Shown piece after piece: positions 1 through 6,841 of a DNA stretch of 12,554 nucleotides (positions within the stretch are counted from its first letter, which is position 1; each line of letters starts with the position of its first letter). Source of the DNA: an uncultured bacterium (lineage in GTDB: Bacteria > Cyanobacteriota > Vampirovibrionia > Gastranaerophilales > Gastranaerophilaceae); contig CASELB010000071.1 in NCBI GenBank assembly GCA_949288685.1, forward strand, positions 1 to 12,554. The letters are read 5' to 3'. The translations under genes were made by a program, and so were the position numbers. The notes under the pieces are model-generated. The model saw only the letters and a list, made by a program, of their open reading frames with translations. It did not search any database and was not told the origin of the DNA.

Positions 1-56
1 ATCATATAAACTCCTAAATAATAAACACTAAAGACCATTAGGATGCAGAAAACAAT

Positions 57-83
57 CCACTCATTAACTGGGTGGTTTTTTTT
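57..83 (+). terminator. Intrinsic terminator of an upstream unit
   Basis: A 6-bp stem (CCACTC at 57-62 with GGGTGG at 70-75, one T-G wobble) closes a 7-nt loop and runs directly into eight T residues (76-83). This is the classic Rho-independent layout. It should end a transcript entering from the left, whose gene lies outside the window. Because it lies upstream of the ATG at 127, it argues against starting the next gene at the in-frame ATG at 43, since that start would put a terminator inside the coding region. Confidence 0.75.
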
Positions 84-111
84 ATGCCGCTTTAAGGAAA
101 ATTTTTCTGCG

Positions 112-120
112 TGTTATTAT
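112..120 (+). promoter_or_regulatory. Extended -10 promoter for the hemW-like gene
   Basis: TG-T-TATTAT at 112-120 is an extended -10 element matching TATAAT at five of six positions. Counting the last base as -7 places +1 at 127, the A of the chosen ATG. No convincing -35 is seen: the base stretch 17-18 bp upstream matches TTGACA at only three positions. There is also no Shine-Dalgarno sequence just upstream of the ATG. Together these suggest a leaderless mRNA. This is inference from spacing. Confidence 0.5.
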
Positions 121-126
121 TGTTAT

Positions 127-1209
127 ATGACCGAGTATTGTTATATTCATATTCCGTTTTGTAAATCAAAGTGCAAATATTGCTCATTTGTATCTTTTGC
201 ATGTACTGATAAAATGACAGGGTATTCGTATTCATTAATGAAAGAAATTTCAGAAAATTATCGCGGTGAAAAACTAAAAACGCTATATATCGGCGGAGGA
301 ACTCCATCGCTGCTGCCGCTTAATTTGTTGGGTAAAATAATTAATAAATTTAACTTTGGTGATGTATATGAATTTACAATTGAAGTTAATCCTGATGATA
401 TAACGCAGGATACGGTTAAAATATATCGGGATTTTGGTATTAACAGAGTTAGTGTCGGGGTTCAATCGTTTGAAGATGATATTTTAAAAGAAATCGGCAG
501 ACGGCACAATTCACAAGCTGCAATTAGCGCGGTAGATACACTATATAATAACGGTTTTTCTAATATAAGTATTGATTTAATATATGGATTACCGGGGCAG
601 ACGTCAGAAGGTTTTTTAAAAGACTTAAGGCTTGCTGTTTCGCTGCCCGTGTCGCATATTTCCCTGTATGGTTTAAAAATTGAAGAAAATTCTTACTATT
701 ATACTCATCTTCCGACGGATGTTCCTGACGATGATATTCAGGCTGATATGTATCTTGCCGCTTGTAATTTTCTGGAACAGAGCGGCTTTGAACAATATGA
801 AATCAGTAATTTCTCTCGTAACGGTGCTTTTTCAAGGCATAATATGAATTATTGGTATAATAACACCTATTACGGTTTTGGAGTCTCTGCGCACGGGTAT
901 GTTGAAGGCTTTAGATATTATAATACTTCTGATATTGATGAATATATTGCTAATCCTGTTTGCAGTGAGTACGCGCATCATGTTACAGAGAAAGAAAGGC
1001 TTGAGGAAGAAATATTTTTAGGGCTGCGAAAAACGGAGGGAATTAATATTTTTGATATAAATAAGAAGTTTAATATTGATTTTGAATGCAAGTATAAAAA
1101 TGTAATTGAAAAGTACTCACCTGAATTTATGTGTAAAAAGAGCGGTTATCTGAGTTTAACGCGCAAAGGCTTTATGCTCAGCAATATTATATTGTCGGAA
1201 TTTATTTAA
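127..1209 (+). CDS. hemW: HemW-like radical SAM protein (coproporphyrinogen III oxidase-like, heme chaperone family)
   Basis: The 360-residue product is a radical-SAM enzyme of the HemN/HemW family. The [4Fe-4S]-binding motif CX3CX2C is at C12, C16 and C19, preceded by YIHIPF. It is followed by S20-F21, as in HemW, rather than by the extra cysteine found in true HemN oxidases. Other family blocks are GGGTPS (56-61), EVNPDD (87-91), RVSVGVQSF (107-115), DLIYGLPGQT (150-159), and a C-terminal HemN-like winged-helix region containing EEEIFLGLRKTEGI. HemW proteins of known function bind heme and deliver it to respiratory proteins in the cytoplasm and do not oxidise coproporphyrinogen. That role here is inferred from the family. 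The length is slightly below the usual 370-390. The start at 127 is preferred over the ATG at 43, because that extension contains a terminator hairpin and has no homologous character. No heme-pathway neighbour is visible. Confidence 0.88.
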   Translation: MTEYCYIHIPFCKSKCKYCSFVSFACTDKMTGYSYSLMKEISENYRGEKLKTLYIGGGTPSLLPLNLLGKIINKFNFGDVYEFTIEVNPDDITQDTVKIYRDFGINRVSVGVQSFEDDILKEIGRRHNSQAAISAVDTLYNNGFSNISIDLIYGLPGQTSEGFLKDLRLAVSLPVSHISLYGLKIEENSYYYTHLPTDVPDDDIQADMYLAACNFLEQSGFEQYEISNFSRNGAFSRHNMNYWYNNTYYGFGVSAHGYVEGFRYYNTSDIDEYIANPVCSEYAHHVTEKERLEEEIFLGLRKTEGINIFDINKKFNIDFECKYKNVIEKYSPEFMCKKSGYLSLTRKGFMLSNIILSEFI

Positions 1210-1214
1210 AGTTG

Positions 1215-1223
1215 TGGTATAAT
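1215..1223 (+). promoter_or_regulatory. Extended -10 promoter of the three-gene envelope unit
   Basis: TG-G-TATAAT at 1215-1223 is a perfect consensus extended -10 box in the 38-bp gap after the hemW-like gene. The predicted +1 is near 1230, giving a leader of about 18 nt. That leader holds a strong Shine-Dalgarno sequence GGAGG (1237-1241) 6 nt before the ATG at 1248. A -35-like TTGTCG lies at 1192-1197, but its 20-bp spacing is too long, so the element probably relies on the TG extension. It would drive 1248-3360 as one transcript. Confidence 0.65.
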
Positions 1224-1247
1224 TGACTCAAATTCCGGAGGTATTGA

Positions 1248-2030
1248 ATGAATCTGATAAAGAGAGCATTTGAGCTTGCTAATAAGAATATAATTTTATT
1301 GTGTGCATTAATTCTTTTTTATTGTGTTACTGGAGTTTATGTTTATTTTATAAAAATGCAGGGGCTTGGTAATAATGTAATTTCTGTTATCTTGTACGGA
1401 ATAATGCTGACCGCTTTTTTTGCAGGCTTTTTTAATATTATAAAATACATAGTAAATGATGAACACGGTAAAATGCGTTTCCTGGAAGGTGTTGGCGATT
1501 ATTTTCTCCCGATGCTCGGTGTTGGCGCACTCTCTTTAATTTTTTATTTTATACCGTTTACGTTGGGAATGGTTTTCCTGGAAAAAGCATTTGGTGACAC
1601 TAATCTTGTAGTGGATTTTTTAAATAAGCTGTATACGGAAACCTCAACCGAAACAATAATTAAAAATACTAATCCCGAGGTTATTTTGCATGCGCTCGTA
1701 TTATTACTGTCTCTGTGGCTAATCTGGGTGATTGTATCATTTATTTTACTATACTGGGTGCCGGTTCTATATCTGGATAGAGAGAAAAACATATTAAAGG
1801 CGCTGTTTGGCGGAATAGTATTTCTTTTTAAGAAGTTCTGGGTAACGCTCGGTGTATGTATTCTTACCTTGGTCGTTGTTTCAGTTATTTCACTCTTCGA
1901 AACTCTGGCTGCGGCTATTCCGCTTGTCGGAGCTTTGCTGAATATATTTAGTTTATATATAACTATAGTATTCTTGTTTATTGTCTTTTTGGTATACAAA
2001 GCCGGTCATGAACAAAATAATGAAAAATAA
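1248..2030 (+). CDS. Six-helix integral membrane protein of unknown function
   Basis: The 260-residue product is strongly hydrophobic, with about six transmembrane segments (roughly residues 15-35, 45-67, 86-111, 147-175, 197-217 and 224-250). A polar loop at about 112-146, rich in Thr, Glu and Asn, separates helices 3 and 4. There is no cleavable signal peptide, no nucleotide-binding motif and no obvious catalytic motif. The repeated pattern of a short amphipathic stretch with basic residues before a helix (RAFELANKN at the N-terminus, ALFGGIVFLFKKFW near 186-198) is typical of several uncharacterised bacterial membrane families, but I cannot assign one. The start is fixed by GGAGG 6 nt upstream. 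It is first in a unit with two exported proteins (15 nt to the next gene), so a role in the envelope such as transport, anchoring or assembly is plausible but unproven. Confidence 0.8.
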   Translation: MNLIKRAFELANKNIILLCALILFYCVTGVYVYFIKMQGLGNNVISVILYGIMLTAFFAGFFNIIKYIVNDEHGKMRFLEGVGDYFLPMLGVGALSLIFYFIPFTLGMVFLEKAFGDTNLVVDFLNKLYTETSTETIIKNTNPEVILHALVLLLSLWLIWVIVSFILLYWVPVLYLDREKNILKALFGGIVFLFKKFWVTLGVCILTLVVVSVISLFETLAAAIPLVGALLNIFSLYITIVFLFIVFLVYKAGHEQNNEK

Positions 2031-2045
2031 AGGTATGAGAGAAGT

Positions 2046-2798
2046 ATGAAAAGAATATTACGGATAATGCTGTTAGGAATAGCATGTATATGCGCTCAAT
2101 CGGTATTTTCTGCGGATGCAGTGACAGAAAATGAAATGCAGCCAATAGTACCGCCGTCTGATACGGTACGTGAAGAGGCAATAATAAAAGAACAGTCGTT
2201 GCAGCAAAAGGTTAATGATATCGGATATAAAATTTTAAACGCGAATAAAATTACAAAACGCATAATATTTACATATACAGTTGAAAACAAACCGTTATTG
2301 CCGGTAGATTCTTCTGTAACAAAGCGGCAAATTATATTTTATGACGAATATTTTAAACATGCCCAAAACGATGATGAGATAGCCGCAATCCTGGCGCGTG
2401 AAATATCAAAAGCAGTGCGCTCTTATGACGGAGCGTGGGGCGGCGGAATTTCGGCGGCACAAATAAAGATGGCACCTAAAAAGTATGAAATATTTGCAGA
2501 TAAACGTGCTGTTGATTATATGGTTCATGCCGGTTATAACCCGCTCGGACTGATTACGTTTATACATAAGGCGTTTCCGCAAAAACGATATGATACTATA
2601 TCATATACGAATTTAACCTCAAGACGTCTTGCAATAATATATGAATATATTTTTGTAAAATATCCTCAATTTTTGATTAATAATGAGTACATTAATAATG
2701 ATGCGTATCAGAACTTTTTGTTAAATTCTGTAGAAAACCGGCAAAGATTAAAACAAAAATTGGAATCAGGCAGTATAGAGAGCCCGAAATATGAATAA
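2046..2798 (+). CDS. Exported M48-like metallopeptidase homologue, predicted catalytically inactive
   Basis: The 250-residue product starts with a type I signal peptide (basic MKR, hydrophobic core about 5-20, likely cleavage after FSA at residue 23), so it should be periplasmic or exported. The rest follows the layout of M48 peptidases: a helix-rich lead-in (KVNDIGYKILNA, 55-66), a region corresponding to the 'FALPGGYIYV' strands (85-100), then DDEIAAILAREISKAV (109-124), which aligns with the 'ELAAVLAHEIGHV' active-site helix. In that helix both zinc histidines are replaced: HExxH has become R118-E119-I120-S121-K122. The downstream ExxxD element survives as E148-IFA-D152, in KYEIFADKRAVDYMVHAGYNP. 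The late 'HP..ER' block appears as TNLTSRR (188-194), without its histidine. I therefore read it as a pseudo-peptidase. The fold assignment rests on pattern recognition alone. It follows the membrane protein by 15 nt and overlaps the next gene. Confidence 0.72.
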   Translation: MKRILRIMLLGIACICAQSVFSADAVTENEMQPIVPPSDTVREEAIIKEQSLQQKVNDIGYKILNANKITKRIIFTYTVENKPLLPVDSSVTKRQIIFYDEYFKHAQNDDEIAAILAREISKAVRSYDGAWGGGISAAQIKMAPKKYEIFADKRAVDYMVHAGYNPLGLITFIHKAFPQKRYDTISYTNLTSRRLAIIYEYIFVKYPQFLINNEYINNDAYQNFLLNSVENRQRLKQKLESGSIESPKYE

Positions 2799-3360
2799 GT
2801 TAGTCCTCGTTATAATTTCTATGGCTTTTACTCTTATGCCGCTTTGCGCAAAAGAGATTGCTGTTGATGATTTCCCCGCTCAATGGTATAAAGATAAAGA
2901 GTATAAAATCGTTGAACCGCATCTCGATTACGATTATTCAAGTTTAAAACGCGAAAAAATATGGCTTGTGCCTGTGGAAAAGTATTCAACCCCGCATCAT
3001 GTTTATGACGGTATGACTGTTAAGTTGAAAGTAAAGCGTAATGCCAGGATTGGCAGAGATTTGTTAAAACGTGGAACTCCTGCAACTGCAGTTGTTGAAT
3101 TATGGACAACAAACGGTATGACCGGTATACCTGCAACAATAACCCTGGGGGATGTAAAAATTCAGGGATTGGATACAAATAAATTGTATTGTTATTATGT
3201 AAAAGAAGGGCAAAACCGTACAGTGTGGATACTTCCACTAAAGTGGGCTTTAACCTGGTTACCGTTTGTAGGTTCTTTTACTAATCTCATAAAAGGTGGT
3301 CAGGCTGTACTTAAACCCGGGGATGATATACCTGTTTATTACTATTATGATTGGAAGTAG
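2791..3360 (+). CDS. Small exported beta-rich protein of unknown function
   Basis: The 189-residue product has a type I signal peptide (MNK, hydrophobic core about 4-18, likely cleavage after LCA at residue 20). The mature part is short-stranded and beta-like. One section (about residues 70-125) carries the pattern 'DG-V-L-V-...I..-LL-RGTPATA-V-...GIPA-I-LGDVKIQG', which resembles small extracytoplasmic barrels built around a 'kGtpa.G.V' turn. A hydrophobic stretch near 150-167 (LKWALTWLPFVGSFTNLI) precedes a C-terminal 'KGGQAVLKPGDDIPVYYYY' strand pair. That stretch could be a membrane-contacting loop. The ATG lies inside the end of the preceding gene (8-nt overlap, ATGAATAA), so the two are probably translationally coupled. 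I cannot name the family. Partnership with the pseudo-peptidase is inferred from the overlap. Confidence 0.75.
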   Translation: MNKLVLVIISMAFTLMPLCAKEIAVDDFPAQWYKDKEYKIVEPHLDYDYSSLKREKIWLVPVEKYSTPHHVYDGMTVKLKVKRNARIGRDLLKRGTPATAVVELWTTNGMTGIPATITLGDVKIQGLDTNKLYCYYVKEGQNRTVWILPLKWALTWLPFVGSFTNLIKGGQAVLKPGDDIPVYYYYDWK

Positions 3361-3412
3361 TATATTTTAACAAAAATAAAGAATGCGATTATTACTAGCT
3401 TAGAGCGGTATA

Positions 3413-3435
3413 AAAAGTTTTAATTGTAAACTTTT
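3413..3435. repeat. Short inverted repeat after the envelope unit
   Basis: AAAAGTTT (3413-3420) and AAACTTTT (3428-3435) form a perfect 8-bp inverted repeat around a 7-nt loop, about 50 bp after the stop codon of the envelope unit. The stem has only one G-C pair and no T-run follows, so it is a poor terminator. It could equally be a protein-binding dyad upstream of the gene at 3525. The remaining gap (3361-3524) is very AT-rich, and I see no convincing -35/-10 pair in it. Confidence 0.3.
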
Positions 3436-3524
3436 GTAAAGATTTTCTCTAAAACATTAAAGTTTTTTCAAAATGTGCCGTAAATAGTAGTAAAGATAGA
3501 AAAAACAAAAGGAGAAAATGAATT

Positions 3525-4814
3525 ATGGGTATGTCAGCAACACAAGCAAGGTTACTTCAATTAACCTCAGAACTGAATGATCTTGAATATCAAGGTCAAC
3601 AAATTAACATGGCGCGTTCGCAGTTGTCTTCACAGTCGGCAACTTATTACAATCAGCTTCTTAATATGGAAGTTCCGACAGCGCCGAACAAAACAGATTT
3701 TACAAATACTGTTTACACTTACTCAGCAAATGGTAAAGATTACACAATTACCAACATTGCATTAACAGATTCGGAAGGCAATGCAACTGTAAGTACACAG
3801 TATACCGCATTTGGTGCAACAGTAAGCGGAACGGGTGACAAAGTCAGTGTATCTTCCACTACAAATAAAGTTAAAGATACATCAAGAGGTACAATTTGTA
3901 CTACAGATATAAACAATTTGTATACGGAAGACGGTTCAACTTATACACCTATTGCTAAAGCAACTGTTTATAGTCCTGATGCAGCTTATGTAGATAATAC
4001 AGGTAAAGCAGTTAATGTTGCAGCGGCTGTAACGGAGAAATTAAGCACAGGCAATTATGTTGATGAAAACGGTAATCCTATTACTTCTTATACTGAACCT
4101 ATGTTTGCAAAAGGTGAAGAAGAAGGAGTGCCTGGTGCGGAAATTTCACCTGAGTTATTCTTTATGTCTCTTGGATTGGGCGAAGTAAATCAGGTTGTGC
4201 CGGAAACTGAAGCAACAGCATTTATCGGTACTGCCGCTACAGATGAAAAAGAATATACAATTGACGGACAACCGGCATTAACATTTGATGAATTACCTGA
4301 ATCTGATGAAATAAGTGATATTTTAAAAGCAATTAAACAAACAGGTAAAGATCCGGATGATTATTATGTCATTGAGAAAAACGGCGAATATGAACTGTTC
4401 CTTAAAACTGATGTTCAAGATAGCGACGGGGAAGCTGAAGTTCAATCAATAACATATACTGACAACGCTTTATATGAAGAAGATGTAAACGCTCAGTTAG
4501 CATTCGGTAATAACGGCAGACTTTCAAGTATTACAATCGATGGACAGACAATAATGCTGGAATCTCAAACAGAACTTGATGAATATGCTTATAATGAAGC
4601 CTATGAAGCATATACTTACGAAAAAGCAGTATATGATCAGGATCAGGCATATATTAACTCTCAATTGTCTACAATTCAGGCACAAGATAAACGACTGGAA
4701 CTTCAATTACAGGATCTTGATACTGAAAGAACACAAATAACTACAGAGTTAGATGCTCTTGAAACAGTACTTGGTGATAACGTAGAAAGAACATACAAAA
4801 CTTTCTCAGGTTAA
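3525..4814 (+). CDS. Signal-less protein with helical ends and a Thr/Tyr-rich centre, possible secreted or surface structural protein
   Basis: The 429-residue product has an alpha-helical N-terminus (about 1-48, MSATQARLLQLTSELNDLEYQ, then Gln/Ser-rich) and a long C-terminal helix or coiled coil (about 348-425: repeated Tyr-Asn-Glu-Ala segments, then SQLSTIQAQDKRLELQLQ and an acidic heptad-like run) ending in ERTYKTFSG. Between them is a region rich in Thr, Ser, Asp, Glu and Tyr that looks beta-structured, with one cysteine (RGTICTTD). No hydrophobic signal or transmembrane segment is present. Paired terminal helices flanking a variable middle resemble axial proteins of flagellar or type III-exported structures, but no specific flagellin motif is seen. 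I recall similar N-termini ('ASQARLL.LTAR') in uncharacterised Gastranaerophilales proteins, not searched. AGGAG at 3510-3514 lies 10 nt before the ATG at 3525. An ATG two codons downstream (3531) is an alternative start. The gene is freestanding, followed by a strong terminator. Confidence 0.7.
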   Translation: MGMSATQARLLQLTSELNDLEYQGQQINMARSQLSSQSATYYNQLLNMEVPTAPNKTDFTNTVYTYSANGKDYTITNIALTDSEGNATVSTQYTAFGATVSGTGDKVSVSSTTNKVKDTSRGTICTTDINNLYTEDGSTYTPIAKATVYSPDAAYVDNTGKAVNVAAAVTEKLSTGNYVDENGNPITSYTEPMFAKGEEEGVPGAEISPELFFMSLGLGEVNQVVPETEATAFIGTAATDEKEYTIDGQPALTFDELPESDEISDILKAIKQTGKDPDDYYVIEKNGEYELFLKTDVQDSDGEAEVQSITYTDNALYEEDVNAQLAFGNNGRLSSITIDGQTIMLESQTELDEYAYNEAYEAYTYEKAVYDQDQAYINSQLSTIQAQDKRLELQLQDLDTERTQITTELDALETVLGDNVERTYKTFSG

Positions 4815-4850
4815 TCCTGATATCTGATAAACCCATAATTCAAAATTTCC

Positions 4851-4882
4851 ACTCTTCTTATTCTTTAAGAAGAGTTTTTTTT
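4851..4882 (+). terminator. Strong intrinsic terminator
   Basis: A perfect 10-bp stem (ACTCTTCTTA at 4851-4860 with TAAGAAGAGT at 4866-4875) closes a 5-nt loop. It runs into a T-tract through 4882. It ends the transcript of the gene at 3525-4814, 37 nt after the stop codon, and isolates thrS from it. Confidence 0.9.
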
Positions 4883-4892
4883 ATAAAATAAT

Positions 4893-4914
4893 CTGTCATA
4901 CTGAACTTGTTTCA
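4893..4914. repeat. Fragment resembling a dispersed intergenic repeat
   Basis: The stretch around TGTCATACTGAACTTGTTTCA contains the core TGAA-CTTGT-TTCA. This phrase closely resembles a short palindromic intergenic repeat that I recall as common in several bacterial genomes (CTGAA-CTTGT-TTCAG). The outer base pair is broken here (C on the left, T on the right), and the second half of the usual element is missing, so this would be a decayed or partial copy. Only one copy is visible in the window. The remainder of the gap 4883-4980 shows nothing else I can name. Confidence 0.3.
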
Positions 4915-5001
4915 TTAGCTCCTGTTTTTGTTTTAATTTCCGCTGAAATATTTTTGCAGAGTTCAAGGTAATAATTTATTTGTATTCATTTCTTTAAGTA
5001 G

Positions 5002-5018
5002 TATAATTTTTCTATAAT
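5002..5018 (+). promoter_or_regulatory. Tandem -10 boxes upstream of thrS
   Basis: Two perfect TATAAT hexamers lie at 5002-5007 and 5013-5018. They would give starts near 5014 and 5025, with leaders of about 31 and 20 nt. A weak -35-like TTGTAT (4980-4985) stands 16 bp before the first. GAGGA (5030-5034) is the probable ribosome binding site, 10 nt before the ATG at 5045. No T-box leader (no AGGGTGGNACCGCG-type element or antiterminator) is present. The region is AT-rich enough that one of the two boxes could be chance. Confidence 0.5.
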
Positions 5019-5044
5019 TATCATATAGCGAGGAATTTTTTATT

Positions 5045-6817
5045 ATGGAAAAAAACGAGTCAACTCTTGGAATTTTAAGACACTCTACGTCTCACATTAT
5101 GGCGCAGGCGGTTCAAAACCTGTTTCCGCAGGCAAAACTTGCAATAGGACCTTCTACTGATACAGGATTTTACTATGATTTTGATATGACAGACGGACAC
5201 ACATTTACGGAAGAAGATCTTATAAAAATTGAACATGAAATGAAACGTATTGTTAAAGAGAATCTTGTTTTTGAAAAAGTTTCAATTAACGATATTGACG
5301 AGCAGATTGAAGAATTTAAATCCGAAGGTGAGATTTATAAGGCTGAACTTCTTGAAGAACACAGAAAGGATAACCCGACACTTTATTTAACTAAAACCCG
5401 TGACGGTAAAATCTTGTTTAATGACCTTTGTAAAGGTCCTCACCTTGAATCTACCCGTGATATTAAAGCGTTTAAACTTTTAAAGGTGGCAGGAGCATAC
5501 TGGAGAGGGTCTGAAAAGAATAAGATGCTCCAGAGAATTTATGCAACGGCGTTCTGGACTAAAGAGGATTTGCAGGCATATTTAGATTTTCTTGCAGAGG
5601 CGGAGAAACGTGACCATAGAAAACTCGGTACAAAATTGGATTTGTTTTCCGTAAGAGAAGAAATAGGTGCAGGTTTTGTTCTCTGGCATCCGAATCTTGC
5701 GGTTGTTCGGGAAGAAATCGAAAACTATTGGAGAACTGAACACAGAAAACGCGGTTATGTCATTGTAAACACGCCGCAGCTTGCTAAATCAAAATTGTGG
5801 GAACTTTCAGGACACATTGACCACTATAAAGAAAATATGTTTTTTATCCAGAAAGATAGTGATGATGAAGAGCAATATATTGTAAAACCGATGAACTGTC
5901 CGTTCCATATTTTAATTTATCAGTCAAACAGATATTCATACCGTTCTTTACCGCTAAGGATGGCAGAACTCGGCACAGTTTACCGCAAAGAAAAATCAGG
6001 TGCACTTTCGGGCTTAACAAGGGTTCAAGGATTTACACAGGACGATGCTCACATTTTCTGTACGCCGGAGCAGTTAGTTGATGAAATTAATGAAATTATT
6101 GATTTTGTAGCTGATACAATGGCGATATTTAATATGACTTTCGAGGTTGAGCTTTCAACACGTCCGGAAAGTTATGTCGGAGAAATTGAAAACTGGAACC
6201 GTGCTGAAGCAGGTTTGAAGGAAGCAATGGACAGACGCGGTATGAAATATGAAATAAATGAAGGTGACGGTGCGTTCTACGGACCTAAAATTGATTTTAA
6301 AGTTAAAGACGCACTTGGCAGAACTTGGCAGTGTGCAACTATTCAGTTGGATTTCAACCTTCCGGAACGTTTTGAATTAAAATATCAGGATAAAGACGGT
6401 TCGTTAAAAACTCCTGTTATGCTCCACAGAGTTATTTTCGGCTCAATGGAACGTTTCCATGGCATTTTGATTGAACATTATGCTGGCGCTTTTCCGCTCT
6501 GGCTTGCACCTACGCAGGTTGCTGTTGTTCCGATTTCTAACGAAAAACATATTGATTTTGCTGAAAAAGTTTATAAAAAATTAAGAGACAAAGGAATAAG
6601 AGCAAGGCTCGATGATCGTTCTGAAAGTATGAACTATAAAATCAGAGAATCTTTACAGGATAAAAAGGTTCCTTATGTTTGTGTTGTCGGAGACAGAGAA
6701 ATTGAAGCTGATTCAGTTGCAGTTCGTAAAAGAAAAGTCGGTCAGGTCGGCACAATGAAGGTTGATGATTTTATAGAACAAATACTTGAAGAAATAAGAA
6801 CAAGAAAATCAGATTAG
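5045..6817 (+). CDS. thrS: Threonyl-tRNA synthetase lacking the N-terminal TGS domain
   Basis: The 590-residue class II synthetase charges tRNA-Thr with threonine in the cytoplasm. The N-terminal editing domain begins almost at once: HSTSH (H13, H17) with C129 and H133 in CKGPH are the hydrolytic-site residues that clear Ser-tRNA-Thr. The catalytic core follows, with the zinc ligands C285 (MNCPFH), H336 (DDAHIF) and H461 (MLHRVIFGS). It also has motif 2 (YRKE at 313-316 through GLTRVQGFTQDDAHIF) and motif 3 (GSMERFHG, R470). The anticodon-binding domain occupies about 490-580 (PTQVAVVPIS; RARLDDRSESMNYKIRE; KVPYVCVVGDRE). Bacterial ThrRS is usually about 640 residues, with an N-terminal TGS domain of about 60. 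That domain is absent here, and an in-frame TAA at 5015-5017 shows that it was not missed by the start choice. All catalytic and editing residues are intact, so it should be functional. Confidence 0.97.
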   Translation: MEKNESTLGILRHSTSHIMAQAVQNLFPQAKLAIGPSTDTGFYYDFDMTDGHTFTEEDLIKIEHEMKRIVKENLVFEKVSINDIDEQIEEFKSEGEIYKAELLEEHRKDNPTLYLTKTRDGKILFNDLCKGPHLESTRDIKAFKLLKVAGAYWRGSEKNKMLQRIYATAFWTKEDLQAYLDFLAEAEKRDHRKLGTKLDLFSVREEIGAGFVLWHPNLAVVREEIENYWRTEHRKRGYVIVNTPQLAKSKLWELSGHIDHYKENMFFIQKDSDDEEQYIVKPMNCPFHILIYQSNRYSYRSLPLRMAELGTVYRKEKSGALSGLTRVQGFTQDDAHIFCTPEQLVDEINEIIDFVADTMAIFNMTFEVELSTRPESYVGEIENWNRAEAGLKEAMDRRGMKYEINEGDGAFYGPKIDFKVKDALGRTWQCATIQLDFNLPERFELKYQDKDGSLKTPVMLHRVIFGSMERFHGILIEHYAGAFPLWLAPTQVAVVPISNEKHIDFAEKVYKKLRDKGIRARLDDRSESMNYKIRESLQDKKVPYVCVVGDREIEADSVAVRKRKVGQVGTMKVDDFIEQILEEIRTRKSD

Positions 6818-6841
6818 TATATACATATAGAAAAATGTTTT

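Noticed and set aside
43..126. 28-codon N-terminal extension of the hemW-like gene
   Set aside because: It contains an intrinsic terminator hairpin with eight T and lacks family similarity. The radical-SAM motif sits at the normal distance from the ATG at 127.
127..1209. Assignment as true HemN coproporphyrinogen oxidase
   Set aside because: The cysteine motif is CX3CX2C followed by S-F, as in HemW, without HemN's additional cysteine.
1544..1999. Long - strand open frame of about 150 codons opposite the membrane protein
   Set aside because: It is a shadow of the + strand gene, with no signal, motif, ribosome site or promoter of its own.
2046..2115. Lipoprotein signal in the pseudo-peptidase
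   Set aside because: Cysteines at residues 14 and 16 lack a proper lipobox (no Leu/Val/Ile at -3). A type I cleavage site after residue 23 fits better.
4883..5044. T-box riboswitch ahead of thrS
   Set aside because: The characteristic T-box sequence and antiterminator/terminator pair are absent, and the predicted leader is only 20-31 nt.
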